Below, in pieces: positions 43,762 to 53,058 of a stretch of 64,000 bases of DNA. Positions within the stretch are counted from its first letter, which is position 1. Each line of letters starts with the position of its first letter. The notes below the pieces were generated by a model. It saw only the letters and a program-made list of their open reading frames with translations. It was not told the origin of the DNA and did no database searches. Made by a program: the position numbers and the translations under genes. This DNA comes from Oscillospiraceae bacterium (lineage in GTDB: Bacteria; Bacillota; Clostridia; Oscillospirales; Oscillospiraceae): NCBI GenBank assembly GCA_017479425.1, contig JAFVCD010000044.1, positions 62,001 through 126,000 on the forward strand, written 5' to 3'.

Positions 43762-46128
43762 TTATATTATCTTTACCTCGCACTCGCCGGAAAGTCCGGG
43801 AGCCGTTGCCTTTACAGTTATCTTTTCGCCGTCACCTGCCTCGATGACCGCCATCGCCTCGCCGTAGTAGGTGTCGCAGGTGGTGTCGAGATAGCTTCTC
43901 GGGTAGAACGGCGCGGCGGAGCCGAGACCGAGGAGCCTTCCGCCCTCAACCTCAACGTCGATGAGCGCTCTCGCGGCGCTCTTCGTAATGCCGTTTTCTC
44001 CCGCGAGCCTCAGCCCGACGTAGACGAGCGAGCCGCGCTTGACCTCCTGCTTCTCCGGCTCAACGAGCAGAACCGCGCTGCCGGTGGCGCTTTTTAGCTC
44101 ATCGCGCCCGATAACGCTTCCGTTTTCGTCATAGCTTATCGCCTCAAGCACTCCGCTCTCATAGGGGAGCTTAAAGCGCGCGATCGCGTCCTTCGGCGAC
44201 TTTTTGCCGACGAGCTTTCCGTTGATCCTCAGCTCGACGAGTGCTGCTCTTGCGTAGACCTCGACCTCGGCTGTCTTGAATTCGTGTCCCTGCCAAGACC
44301 AGCTTCTGAGCGTGTCGGTCATCTTCCACGCGGAGGGGGAGTGGTTCTCGCCCGCAAACTGAACCGGACGCACCGTGATGAACGGCCCCTTTGTGCGCTC
44401 AAAGGCAACGCGCGTGTAATACGCCTCGCCGAGCGGGCGGCCGGTGATGTCGATTCTTCCGCTTCCGGAGGTCATCCAGCCGCAGCTCAGCTCAAAGGTC
44501 GGCGCGTAGGCGGCGTATTCCCAGGTTCCGATGCCGGTCTCGCCGAGGTAATCCATACCGGCCCAGACGAAGTCACCGATGAGGCGCGGGTTCTTCTTCG
44601 CAAGCTCCCAGAAGCGGTAGGCGTCGGCGCAGAAGGTCTCAGAGCCGAGGATTATTCTGTCGGGATAAGCCCTGAGATCGTGCTCATAGCGCTTTTCGCC
44701 GTAGTTGTAGCCGGCGATATCCATATTCGCAAACGCCTCTCGGGTAGTCACGTCAGAGCCGTGGAGCGTTGCGCCGACCTTCATCACATTCGAGCCGAGA
44801 AAGCCCGTGAGATCGTTGAAGAACTTGCTTCCCGTGGCGCGCTCCTTCGGAGCCTTGCCCTCGGCGCGGGCCTTTTCAGCCTCGGCGGCAGCCTTCTTCG
44901 CCTTTTCGTCGGAGTACTGACCGAAGCCGGCGGCGTTGAGGAAGTTAAAGAAGATGTTTATTCCGCAGGTGACGGGTCTTGTCGGATCGGCGGCGTGGAA
45001 AAACTCGGTGAGCTCCTTCGCAAGCGCGATTCCGCGCTTCTGCGCCGTCTCCGCGACCTCGTTTCCGGTGGAGTAGAGGATAACAGAGGGGTGGTTATAG
45101 TCCTTATCCACCATATCGAGCACATCGCGCCTCCACCAGGTGTCGAAGTAGTCGACGTAATCGTACATCGTCTTGTGGATGTACCAGTGGTCGATGTACT
45201 CGTCCATGACGAGCATACCGAGCTTGTCGCACGCCTCGAGAAGGGCCTTTGAAATGGGATTGTGCGCGCTTCTTATCGCGTTGTAGCCGTTTTCCATCAG
45301 AATGCGGACTCTTCTCTCCTCTGCGTCATAGAGAGTTTTCGCACCGAGAAGTCCGTTATCGTGGTGTATGCACGCGCCGCGAAGGATAACGCGCACGCCG
45401 TTTATAAGAAATCCGTCGCGTCCCCACGCAAGGGTGCGGATACCGACCTTTTCGCACACCGCGTCTGTACCGAAGCGCACGCGCAGAGTGTAGAGATACG
45501 GCGCCTCGGGATTCCAGAGCTTAGCGCTCGGAACCTCGAGCGTGAAAACGCGCTCCTCGCCCTCGGCGCAGGCGACGCACTCCTCGCCGTCGAGAAGCTC
45601 AACGGTGACCTTGCCTCTGCCGCAGGTCTTTACGGTTACCTCGACTTTTGCGGGGTCGATTGAGAGAGTTCTGAGCTTCACGCCGTTTGGCTCGATGTGC
45701 TCCCTGTCCGCGCTCCAGAGCCACACGGGGCGGTAGATGCCGGAGCCGGTGTACCAGCGGGAGTTCGGCTGATCGGAGTTGCGGCACTTGACGGTTATCT
45801 CGTTTTCGCCGTCAACGGCGCCGTCGAGCGGAACGTAGAAATTCGTGTAGCCGTAGGGGCGCTCCGCGACCTTCTCGCCGTTCAAAAATACCTCGGCGCA
45901 GCGGTACACGCCCTCAAATTCGAGATAATTGACTTTACTTGTATCAAGAGTGAACTTCTTTGAGTAGACGTAGTCGCCGCCCTCAAAAAAAGAGCAGTTT
46001 ACGCCGCTCGGTGCAGTGGTGCTTCTCTCCTCGCGGAGCATCGCGTCGTCGGGAATGGAAACCGGCATCGACTCGGCTTCGCCGGCGCGGCGAACGCTCC
46101 AGCCGTCCATAAAGCTTGTTTTGATCAT
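43762..46128 (-). CDS. Glycoside hydrolase family 2 (beta-galactosidase-like)
   Basis: The 788-residue enzyme has the GH2 order: jelly-roll sugar-binding domain (about 1-160), immunoglobulin-like domain (about 165-255), TIM barrel (about 260-560) and C-terminal beta domains. The acid/base glutamate is in YSTGNEVAE and the nucleophile is likely in RIILGSETF. It has no signal peptide, so it acts inside the cell. The ATG after AAGGAG is used; the longer frame covers the promoter. Beta-galactosidase is the usual family label, but beta-glucuronidase or others cannot be ruled out. Confidence 0.9.
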   Translation of the reverse strand: MIKTSFMDGWSVRRAGEAESMPVSIPDDAMLREERSTTAPSGVNCSFFEGGDYVYSKKFTLDTSKVNYLEFEGVYRCAEVFLNGEKVAERPYGYTNFYVPLDGAVDGENEITVKCRNSDQPNSRWYTGSGIYRPVWLWSADREHIEPNGVKLRTLSIDPAKVEVTVKTCGRGKVTVELLDGEECVACAEGEERVFTLEVPSAKLWNPEAPYLYTLRVRFGTDAVCEKVGIRTLAWGRDGFLINGVRVILRGACIHHDNGLLGAKTLYDAEERRVRILMENGYNAIRSAHNPISKALLEACDKLGMLVMDEYIDHWYIHKTMYDYVDYFDTWWRRDVLDMVDKDYNHPSVILYSTGNEVAETAQKRGIALAKELTEFFHAADPTRPVTCGINIFFNFLNAAGFGQYSDEKAKKAAAEAEKARAEGKAPKERATGSKFFNDLTGFLGSNVMKVGATLHGSDVTTREAFANMDIAGYNYGEKRYEHDLRAYPDRIILGSETFCADAYRFWELAKKNPRLIGDFVWAGMDYLGETGIGTWEYAAYAPTFELSCGWMTSGSGRIDITGRPLGEAYYTRVAFERTKGPFITVRPVQFAGENHSPSAWKMTDTLRSWSWQGHEFKTAEVEVYARAALVELRINGKLVGKKSPKDAIARFKLPYESGVLEAISYDENGSVIGRDELKSATGSAVLLVEPEKQEVKRGSLVYVGLRLAGENGITKSAARALIDVEVEGGRLLGLGSAAPFYPRSYLDTTCDTYYGEAMAVIEAGDGEKITVKATAPGLSGECEVKII

Positions 46129-46159
46129 AGCGCATCTCCTTAAGAGGTGTATTTTCTCT

Positions 46160-46188
46160 ATTATAATTTGAAATGAGCGAAATGTCCA
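46160..46188 (-). promoter_or_regulatory. Promoter of the GH2 gene
   Basis: Minus-strand TGGACA (46183-46188) is 17 bp from a consensus TATAAT (46160-46165). Confidence 0.78.
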
Positions 46189-46235
46189 GCACTGTTTTGT
46201 CCGTATTTTTAATGTTAAAATCCACATAAGACCTC

Positions 46236-46264
46236 TTTACATCGAATGCGTTTAGTGTTAAAAT
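46236..46264 (+). promoter_or_regulatory. Promoter of the PFOR gene
   Basis: TTTACA (46236-46241) is 17 bp from TAAAAT (46259-46264), about 70 bases before the start codon. Confidence 0.7.
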
Positions 46265-46335
46265 AACTATAACTGTAAAAAGCAGTTTTATATTTCTTTG
46301 CGTACAAAAATCTATACGATAAGGAGAACACGAAC

Positions 46336-49300
46336 ATGGGAAGAAAACTTAAGTCCATGGATGGTAACAACGCAGCCGCATACGTCAGCTACGCTTTTAC
46401 CGAGGTCGCGGGTATCTATCCGATCACCCCGTCCAGCCCCATGGCAGACTATGTTGACCAGTGGGCAGCCGCAGGCCAGAAAAACATTTTCGGAACAACA
46501 GTAAAAGTAATTGAAATGCAGTCCGAGGCCGGTGCCTCCGGTACCGTACACGGCTCTCTCGCCGCCGGTGCCCTCACCACCACCTACACCGCATCTCAGG
46601 GACTTCTCCTCATGATCCCGAATATGTACAAGATCGCAGGCGAGCTTCTTCCCTGCGTATTCCACGTTTCCGCCCGTACCGTCGCAAGCCACGCGCTGAA
46701 CATCTTCGGCGACCACTCCGACGTTATGGCGTGCCGCCAGACCGGCTTTGCCATGCTTGCCGAGGGCAACGTTCAGGAGGTTATGGACCTCGCTCCCGTT
46801 GCTCACCTGTCCGCAATCAAGGGCAGAGTTCCGTTCATCAACTTCTTTGACGGCTTCCGCACCTCCCACGAGATTCAGAAGATCGCCATTTGGGATTACA
46901 ACGATCTCAAGGAAATGGTCGATATGGACGCTGTCGAGGCGTTCCGCAAGCACGCTCTCAACCCCGAGAGACCTGCAATGCGCGGCTCTCACGAGAACGG
47001 AGATATCTTCTTCCAGCATCGTGAGGCTTCCAACGAGTACTACAACAAGCTTCCCGCAGTTGTCGAGGAGTACATGGAGAAGGTCAATGCCAAGCTCGGC
47101 ACCGACTACAAGCTCTTCAACTACTATGGCGCTCCCGATGCTGACCGCATCATCATCGCCATGGGCTCGTTCTGCGACGTTACCGAGGAGGTTATCGACT
47201 ACCTCAACGCTCACGGCGAGAAGGTCGGCCTTGTCAAGGTCCGCCTCTATCGTCCGTTCTGCACCGATAAGCTCATCGAGGCGATTCCCGCAACCGCGAA
47301 GAAGATCGCAGTTATGGACCGCACCAAGGAGCCCGGCGCAATGGGCGAGCCGCTTTACATGGACGTTGTCGGCGCTCTTGCCAATGCCGGCATGAACGAC
47401 GTCACCGTTATCGGCGGCCGTTACGGTCTCGGAAGCAAGGACACTCCTCCTGCATCCGTATTCGCTGTTTACAACGAGCTCAAGAAGGACGCTCCCAAGC
47501 GTCAGTTCACCATCGGTATCGTCGATGACGTTACCAATATGAGCCTTGAGGAGGACAAGAACTCCCCCAACACCGCCGCAGAGGGCACCATCGAGTGCAA
47601 GTTCTGGGGTCTCGGAGGAGACGGCACCGTCGGCGCCAACAAGAACTCCATCAAGATCATCGGCGACCATACCGATAAGTACGTTCAGGCATACTTCCAG
47701 TACGACTCCAAGAAGACCGGCGGTATCACCATCAGCCATCTTCGCTTCGGCGACAAGCCCATCAAGAGCCCGTACTACATCAACAAGGCCGACTTCGTTG
47801 CCTGCCACAACCCCTCTTACGTTGTCAAGGGCTACAAGATGGTCAACGACGTCAAGCCCGGCGGCGTATTCATGATCAACTGCCAGTGGTCTGACGAGGA
47901 GCTCGGCCACCATATGCCCGCTGAAGCGAAGCGCTACATCGCCAAGAACAACATCCAGCTTTACACCATCAACGCCATCGACCTCGCAATCCAGGTCGGC
48001 ATGGGCAAGCGCACCAACACCATCCTCCAGTCCGCGTTCTTCACCCTTGCGAAGGTTCTTCCGCAGGAGGACGCTATCAAGTACATGAAGGATGCCGCTA
48101 CCCACTCCTACCTCAAGAAGGGTCAGGACATCGTTGACATGAACCACAAGGCCATCGACGCCGGCGCCACCGCCTTCCACAAGGTCGAGATTCCTGCTGA
48201 TTGGGCTACCGCTGCTGACGAGGCTGACACCACCGTTCTCGAGGGTCGCGAGGCAACCGTAAAGCAGGTCAAGAACATCATGAACCCCGTAGGAAAGATG
48301 GACGGAGATTCCCTCCCCGTATCCGCCTTCCTCGATCACGTTGACGGTCAGTTCGAGCAGGGCGCTTCCGCCTATGAGAAGCGCGGCGTTGCAGTCAGCG
48401 TTCCCCACTGGGACGAGACAAAGTGCATCCAGTGCAACAACTGCGCATTTGTCTGCCCGCACGCCACCATCCGCCCCTACGCTCTTACCGAGGCTGAGGT
48501 CGCCGCTGCTCCCGCAGAGACACGCGCTGTCCCCGTCAAGGCAGGCAAGGGCAAGGGCGTTTACAGCTACGTCATGGCTGTTTCCCCGCTCGACTGCATG
48601 GGCTGCGGCGTCTGCGTAGGCCAGTGCCCGACCGGTGCTATCACCATGGTTCCGCAGGAGAACGAGCTCCACGAGCAGAAGGTCTTTGATTACTGCGTAG
48701 CCAAGGTCGAAGAGAAGGAAGACATGATCGACGCCACCGTAAAGGGAAGCCAGTTCCGCAAGCCGCTTCTCGAGTTCTCCGGCTCCTGCGCCGGCTGCGC
48801 CGAGACCAGCTATGCAAGACTCATCACCCAGCTCTTCGGTGACAGAATGTACATCTCCAACGCGACCGGATGCTCCTCCATCTGGGGCGGCCCGGCTGCT
48901 ACCTCCCCCTACACCACCAACGCGAAGGGTCAGGGCCCCGCATGGGCTAACTCCCTCTTCGAGGATAACGCTGAGCACGGTCTCGGTATGTACCTCGGTC
49001 AGAACGCCATCCGCAACGCTCTCGGCGATCAGCTCAAGGAGCTCTGCGCCTGCGACTGCGCTTCCGAGGAGCTGAAGGCTGCCATCGGCGCATGGTTCGA
49101 TACAAAGACAAACGGCACCGAGAATAAGGCCGCTACCGCGACCCTCATCGCCGAGCTCGAGAAGAACGGCTCCGACGCTGCCAAGGCTATCCTTGCCAAG
49201 AAGGAATACCTCGGCAAGAAGAGCGTATGGATCTTCGGCGGCGACGGCTGGGCTTATGATATCGGCTTCGGCGGCGTTGACCACGTTCTTGCTTCCGGCA

Positions 49301-49869
49301 ACGACGTCAACATCTTCGTATTCGATACTGAGGTCTATTCCAACACCGGCGGACAGGCTTCCAAGGCTTCCAACATCGGTCAGGTCGCACAGTTTGCAGC
49401 TGCCGGTAAGGAGATCAAGAAGAAGAGCCTTGCTGAGATCGCAATGAGCTACGGCTACATCTATGTTGCTCAGGTCGCCATGGGCGCCAACCCCGCTCAG
49501 ACCCTCAAGGCAATTCAGGAGGCAGAGGCTTATCCCGGACCCTCCCTCATCATCGGTTATGCACCCTGCGAGATGCACTCCATCAAGGGCGGCATGATCA
49601 ACTGCCAGAAGGAAATGAAGAAGGCTGTTGAGTGCGGCTACTGGAATATGTTCCGCTTCAACCCCGCTGCTCCTCAGGAGAAGCGCTTCACTCTCGATTC
49701 CAAGGCACCTGCCGGCGGATATCAGGAGTTCCTTATGAACGAGGCCCGTTACAGCCGCCTCACCCGCGAGTTCCCGGAGAGAGCTACCGTTCTCTTCGCA
49801 AAGAACGAGGAGGCCGCAAAGGAGCGTTACGAGCATCTCCAGAAGCTCCTCACGCTCTACAACGCCTGA
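46336..49869 (+). CDS. nifJ: Pyruvate:ferredoxin (flavodoxin) oxidoreductase
   Basis: The 1177-residue single-chain enzyme oxidises pyruvate with CoA to acetyl-CoA, CO2 and reduced ferredoxin, the core step of clostridial fermentation. Domains run from the pyrimidine-binding domain (YPITPSSPMADY) through the gamma-like domain to a two-cluster ferredoxin domain (CIQCNNCAFVCP and CMGCGVCVGQCP), then the TPP-binding domain with CAGCAETSYARL, the NATGCSSIWGG stretch and GDGWAYDIGFGG. AAGGAG precedes the ATG. Codon choice looks biased toward GCC/CTC/ATC, consistent with high expression. Confidence 0.97.
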   Translation: MGRKLKSMDGNNAAAYVSYAFTEVAGIYPITPSSPMADYVDQWAAAGQKNIFGTTVKVIEMQSEAGASGTVHGSLAAGALTTTYTASQGLLLMIPNMYKIAGELLPCVFHVSARTVASHALNIFGDHSDVMACRQTGFAMLAEGNVQEVMDLAPVAHLSAIKGRVPFINFFDGFRTSHEIQKIAIWDYNDLKEMVDMDAVEAFRKHALNPERPAMRGSHENGDIFFQHREASNEYYNKLPAVVEEYMEKVNAKLGTDYKLFNYYGAPDADRIIIAMGSFCDVTEEVIDYLNAHGEKVGLVKVRLYRPFCTDKLIEAIPATAKKIAVMDRTKEPGAMGEPLYMDVVGALANAGMNDVTVIGGRYGLGSKDTPPASVFAVYNELKKDAPKRQFTIGIVDDVTNMSLEEDKNSPNTAAEGTIECKFWGLGGDGTVGANKNSIKIIGDHTDKYVQAYFQYDSKKTGGITISHLRFGDKPIKSPYYINKADFVACHNPSYVVKGYKMVNDVKPGGVFMINCQWSDEELGHHMPAEAKRYIAKNNIQLYTINAIDLAIQVGMGKRTNTILQSAFFTLAKVLPQEDAIKYMKDAATHSYLKKGQDIVDMNHKAIDAGATAFHKVEIPADWATAADEADTTVLEGREATVKQVKNIMNPVGKMDGDSLPVSAFLDHVDGQFEQGASAYEKRGVAVSVPHWDETKCIQCNNCAFVCPHATIRPYALTEAEVAAAPAETRAVPVKAGKGKGVYSYVMAVSPLDCMGCGVCVGQCPTGAITMVPQENELHEQKVFDYCVAKVEEKEDMIDATVKGSQFRKPLLEFSGSCAGCAETSYARLITQLFGDRMYISNATGCSSIWGGPAATSPYTTNAKGQGPAWANSLFEDNAEHGLGMYLGQNAIRNALGDQLKELCACDCASEELKAAIGAWFDTKTNGTENKAATATLIAELEKNGSDAAKAILAKKEYLGKKSVWIFGGDGWAYDIGFGGVDHVLASGNDVNIFVFDTEVYSNTGGQASKASNIGQVAQFAAAGKEIKKKSLAEIAMSYGYIYVAQVAMGANPAQTLKAIQEAEAYPGPSLIIGYAPCEMHSIKGGMINCQKEMKKAVECGYWNMFRFNPAAPQEKRFTLDSKAPAGGYQEFLMNEARYSRLTREFPERATVLFAKNEEAAKERYEHLQKLLTLYNA

Positions 49870-49889
49870 GTTCAGCTCTGAATAAAACA

Positions 49890-49921
49890 AAAATCCCACG
49901 GTCATCTGACCGTGGGATTTT
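49890..49921. terminator. Bidirectional terminator after PFOR
   Basis: A GC-rich stem AAATCCCACGGTCA with its complement is followed by TTTTTC and preceded by an A-run, serving the converging ABC operon too. Confidence 0.88.
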
Positions 49922-49933
49922 CTTACGCAAAGA

Positions 49934-50734
49934 TCATTCGAGATTCAGCCGATATCTGAGATTCCACCAGGTTAAAACGTAGAAGATAACGCCGTAAAGC
50001 AGTTGAGAGCCAAAGAGAAGCGTAAAATTCTGGTAAAAGCTCTCGTTAAAGGTTTCGGAGGTAAAGACGTTTTCGTTGAGCGATACAAGCACCTGCAGGC
50101 TGCCGCCTCCAATCCAGCCGAGAATGATACTGATTATAAAGTACGCTACTATGCTCCACAGCACCTTGTTCCTTGCAAAGCCGTAGCCGATCGTCATGCA
50201 GGAGTAGATATTGAGGCAGCCGACGATACCGGAAACGACGGCGTAGAGCGCAATGGAGAGCATCCACCCGAGCACCGACGCCTTGTCGTCGTAAGAGAAG
50301 AACAGCTCAAAGAGATAGCCGAGGTCCTTCAATGCTTCGACGACCCAGCCGACCTCAAATGCTGCGATGACTACGCTGAGCGCTGCGATAAGGACTGTTG
50401 CGGCGCTCCAGACAAGGCTTACGATTATCTTCGCCCAGAGAATGGAGTGGATAGAGACAGGGAGAGTCATCGTGAGATAGCCCTCGTCGCTGAGAACATT
50501 TCGCTTGAAGCGCACTATCATAACAACAAAGGTATAGACAAAAGCGCCGATAAGCCCGATAAAGAACGCGGCGACGATGAGATAGAGCAGAAGCCCGAGG
50601 AAAACGGGCAAACCGCGATCCAGCATACGGAAGGCGAAGTGGGCGAACAGCGAAACGAGCAGCACAACGGCGTACATCGGAAGAATAAGCCTTCCGGTCG
50701 CACGAAACTCGTGCTTTAGCAGCTTTCCTAACAT
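49934..50734 (-). CDS. ABC transporter permease of a GntR-controlled exporter
   Basis: The 266-residue membrane protein has six hydrophobic segments (for example LILPMYAVVLLVSLFAHFAF and YLIVAAFFIGLIGAFVYTFV) and no binding-protein contact motif of importers. It is the last gene of a GntR, ATPase, permease operon, overlapping the ATPase gene by seven bases. The arrangement resembles the ytr and bcr-type stress exporters of Firmicutes. The substrate, perhaps a wall-active peptide, is unknown. Confidence 0.8.
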   Translation of the reverse strand: MLGKLLKHEFRATGRLILPMYAVVLLVSLFAHFAFRMLDRGLPVFLGLLLYLIVAAFFIGLIGAFVYTFVVMIVRFKRNVLSDEGYLTMTLPVSIHSILWAKIIVSLVWSAATVLIAALSVVIAAFEVGWVVEALKDLGYLFELFFSYDDKASVLGWMLSIALYAVVSGIVGCLNIYSCMTIGYGFARNKVLWSIVAYFIISIILGWIGGGSLQVLVSLNENVFTSETFNESFYQNFTLLFGSQLLYGVIFYVLTWWNLRYRLNLE

Positions 50735-51423
50735 CTGAACACCTCCCTGAAAAGACCGTCTACGCTCATACCGCGGCTCTCGCGGATGTGATCTACTGAA
50801 TCATAGAGCACGATCTCACCGCGGGAGATAAAGAGCGCGTCGTCAAGGACGTTTTCAACGTCCGCTATGAGGTGAGTCGAAATCACGACAGAGGCGGAGG
50901 GATCGTAGTTGTTGATTATAGTTGCGAGAATGTAATCGCGGGTCGCCGGGTCAACGCCGCCGATCGGCTCGTCGAGCATATAGAGCTTCGCGCGCCGGCT
51001 CATCGCAAGAATGAGCTGCACCTTTTCGCGCGTACCCTTGCTCATCTCCTTAATGCGCATCTTCTCGCCGATTCCGAGATTGCGCAGCATATCCTGCGCG
51101 CGGTTCGGCTCGAAGTCCGCGTAAAAATCTGAGTAGAATTTTATGAGCTCCTCGGCACTCATCCACAGCGGAACATTTATGCGCTCCGGCAGATAGCTTA
51201 CTATCGACTTCGTTTTTGCACAGGGCGACATACCGCCTATCAGTATTTCGCCGCTCGTGGGCTGCAAAAGCCCGTTTGCAAGTTTTATAAGCGTTGTTTT
51301 TCCGCTGCCGTTGGGGCCGAGCAGACCGACTATCCGCCCCGGCTCGATCGCAAAGCTGACGTTTGTGAGCGCCGGATTTGAGCCGTAGCGCTTGGTCAGC
51401 GATTTTGCTTCAAGAATTGGCAT
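50728..51423 (-). CDS. ABC transporter ATP-binding protein
   Basis: The 231-residue ATPase has Walker A GPNGSGKTT near 36-44, signature-like MSKGTREKVQL and Walker B LYMLDEPIGGVDP. The signature departs from LSGGQ, as in other YtrB/CcmA-like exporters. It overlaps the GntR gene by 14 bases and the permease gene by seven, a tightly coupled operon. Confidence 0.9.
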   Translation of the reverse strand: MPILEAKSLTKRYGSNPALTNVSFAIEPGRIVGLLGPNGSGKTTLIKLANGLLQPTSGEILIGGMSPCAKTKSIVSYLPERINVPLWMSAEELIKFYSDFYADFEPNRAQDMLRNLGIGEKMRIKEMSKGTREKVQLILAMSRRAKLYMLDEPIGGVDPATRDYILATIINNYDPSASVVISTHLIADVENVLDDALFISRGEIVLYDSVDHIRESRGMSVDGLFREVFRC

Positions 51424-51784
51424 TTTCTTCCTCCTTTTCCTTTATTGTTGCTAAGATCTCATCCGTTTTGAGACCCAGCGAGCGCATATAACCGAGATAT
51501 TCTGCGGTTTTCGCCTCCGCAAGCTCGCGCCTGACGCGCCCGATGATATCCGCGTCCTCAGTCACAAACTTGCCGGAGGTGCGCTGAGTGTAAATCAGTC
51601 CGTTCCTCTCCAGCTCGAACAGTGCACGCTGCATCGTGTTCGGGTTCACACCTGCCCAGAGGGCGAGGTCGCGCACGCTCCTGAGCTTGTCGCCCGGGAG
51701 AAGCTCGCCGGAGACGATGGAAAGCTTGAAGCGCTCTATAAGCTGAAGATAGATCGGCTCGTTCTGCCTGAACGAAGTATCCAT
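51410..51784 (-). CDS. GntR-family (YtrA-type) repressor
   Basis: The 124-residue regulator has an N-terminal winged helix (PIYLQLIERFKLSIVSGEL, GDKLRSVRDLALWAGVNPNT, ERNGLIYTQRTSGKFV) and only a short C-terminal helical tail, the YtrA subgroup that controls ABC exporters. A perfect 11-bp palindrome over its own promoter is the likely operator, so it probably represses its operon. The start follows GGAGG by seven bases. Confidence 0.9.
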   Translation of the reverse strand: MDTSFRQNEPIYLQLIERFKLSIVSGELLPGDKLRSVRDLALWAGVNPNTMQRALFELERNGLIYTQRTSGKFVTEDADIIGRVRRELAEAKTAEYLGYMRSLGLKTDEILATIKEKEEENANS

Positions 51785-51794
51785 TGTTCACCTC

Positions 51795-51844
51795 CTATTG
51801 TATTAGGCAATTAATACAATAGCACAATAATAAACCCTTGTCAA
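51795..51844 (-). promoter_or_regulatory. Promoter with overlapping GntR operator
   Basis: TTGACA on the minus strand (51839-51844) is 17 bp from TATTGT (51816-51821). A perfect inverted repeat CTATTGTATTA / TAATACAATAG (51795-51805 and 51812-51822) covers the -10 box and the start of transcription, as expected for autorepression. The distal arm ends next to the ribosome site. Confidence 0.82.
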
Positions 51845-51848
51845 GCCC

Positions 51849-51877
51849 TTGACTGAGAATATAATTTGATATACAAT
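51849..51877 (+). promoter_or_regulatory. Promoter of the YitT gene
   Basis: TTGACT (51849-51854) and TACAAT (51872-51877) are 17 bp apart. It lies back to back with the GntR promoter. Confidence 0.7.
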
Positions 51878-51914
51878 ATAAAAGTTGCGAAATTGCTCGT
51901 GAGGTACTTAAATT

Positions 51915-52823
51915 ATGAAGAAAATAATCGGCAAACCCTCGGAATATCTGCATCTTCTCCTCGGAAATCTGCTGTATGCGATTGGCTTCAACCTCTTTCT
52001 GAACGGAAACAACATCGCCGCCGGCGGCTTTGGAGGTATCGGACTTGTGGTAAGCCGCTTTCTGCCGGTTTCGGTCGGTACAGTGGTCGTCGTGCTGAGT
52101 ATTCCGATTTTTCTGTGGTCATACAAGGTGCAGGGCGCGAAATACACGATCTCTGCGTTTCTCTCAACTCTTGCGTTCTCGGGCTTTACCGATTTTCTGT
52201 CGTTTCTGCCGAATGTTACAGATAATAAGCTCCTTGCGGCACTCTGCGGCGGCGCGATTTACGGGCTTGCGGCTTTTATACTCGTCCGTGGAAGAGTATC
52301 CGGCTCCGGCTCGGATCTTCTGGGCAGACTGCTCATCACAAAATTCCGCGTTCTGAGTCTCGGCACCTTCGTTATGCTCGTCGATATCTTTGTTGTGCTT
52401 ACCAGCGTCATCGCGTTCCACGATCTCGAGGGAGGCATCTACGCCGGCGTGACCATCGTCACAATTTCGTTTGTCACCGACGCCTGCATAAACGGCGGCA
52501 ACCGTGCCTATATGTTTGAGGTGATCACAAACGCCGACCCCGATGAGCTCGCAAACCGCATTTTTGAGAAGCTCGACCGCTCGTCAACTCTTCTTAGAGG
52601 CATAGGAATGTACAAGCACGAGGAGCGAAATATGTTGATGGTAGTCGTCTCGCCGAGGCAGGTCTATGAGATGAAGGATATAATCAAGGAGGTCGCGCCT
52701 GACGCATTTGTGGTGCTCGTCAGCGCCTCGGAGATAATGGGCGAGGGCTTTCGCGGCCTTGACGTCACAGTGCCGATCAAGGAAATTGAGGCGAAGGAAG
52801 AGGAGAGCGCTCTGAAAAAATGA
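51915..52823 (+). CDS. YitT-family membrane protein
   Basis: The 302-residue protein has five to six hydrophobic segments in the first 195 residues (YitT membrane domain, with NNIAAGGFGGIGLV and SGSGSDLLGRLL) and a soluble DUF2179 domain at the C-terminus (MFEVITNADPDELANRIFE, YKHEERNMLMVVV). The function of the family is unknown. It is transcribed alone, divergent from the GntR operon. Confidence 0.9.
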   Translation: MKKIIGKPSEYLHLLLGNLLYAIGFNLFLNGNNIAAGGFGGIGLVVSRFLPVSVGTVVVVLSIPIFLWSYKVQGAKYTISAFLSTLAFSGFTDFLSFLPNVTDNKLLAALCGGAIYGLAAFILVRGRVSGSGSDLLGRLLITKFRVLSLGTFVMLVDIFVVLTSVIAFHDLEGGIYAGVTIVTISFVTDACINGGNRAYMFEVITNADPDELANRIFEKLDRSSTLLRGIGMYKHEERNMLMVVVSPRQVYEMKDIIKEVAPDAFVVLVSASEIMGEGFRGLDVTVPIKEIEAKEEESALKK

Positions 52824-52859
52824 CGGAAATCCGTCGCACAAAATTCAATTTTATACACT

Positions 52860-52905
52860 TTGCCGCCTGCGAAGATACGAAAACGCAGGCGGCAATTCTA
52901 TTTTT
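52860..52905 (+). terminator. Terminator after yitT
   Basis: A perfect 12-bp stem TTGCCGCCTGCG (52860-52871) with 52884-52895 is followed by TTCTATTTTTAT. Confidence 0.87.
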
Positions 52906-52992
52906 ATATCAGTTGTGCGGCAAAGCCGAGAAAAAATAAGAAAAATATTGAAAAAAAGTGAAAAACCCCCTTACATTTTCAGGCAAGATGTG

Positions 52993-52998
52993 TTATAA
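52993..52998 (+). promoter_or_regulatory. Probable -10 box of the CarD-like gene
   Basis: A consensus TATAAT preceded by TGTGT lies about 60 bases before the start codon. No convincing -35 box is present at 17 bp. Confidence 0.45.
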
Positions 52999-53058
52999 TT
53001 CAACAGAGAAGATACAATATGACGATTTAATGCATTCTTGCATAAATGAGGTTCTACA

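Noticed and set aside
46312..49905. Very long open frame on the minus strand across the PFOR gene
   Set aside because: It is the codon shadow of the highly expressed PFOR gene. It has no ribosome site and Leu/Val/Gly/Asp-biased low-complexity sequence.
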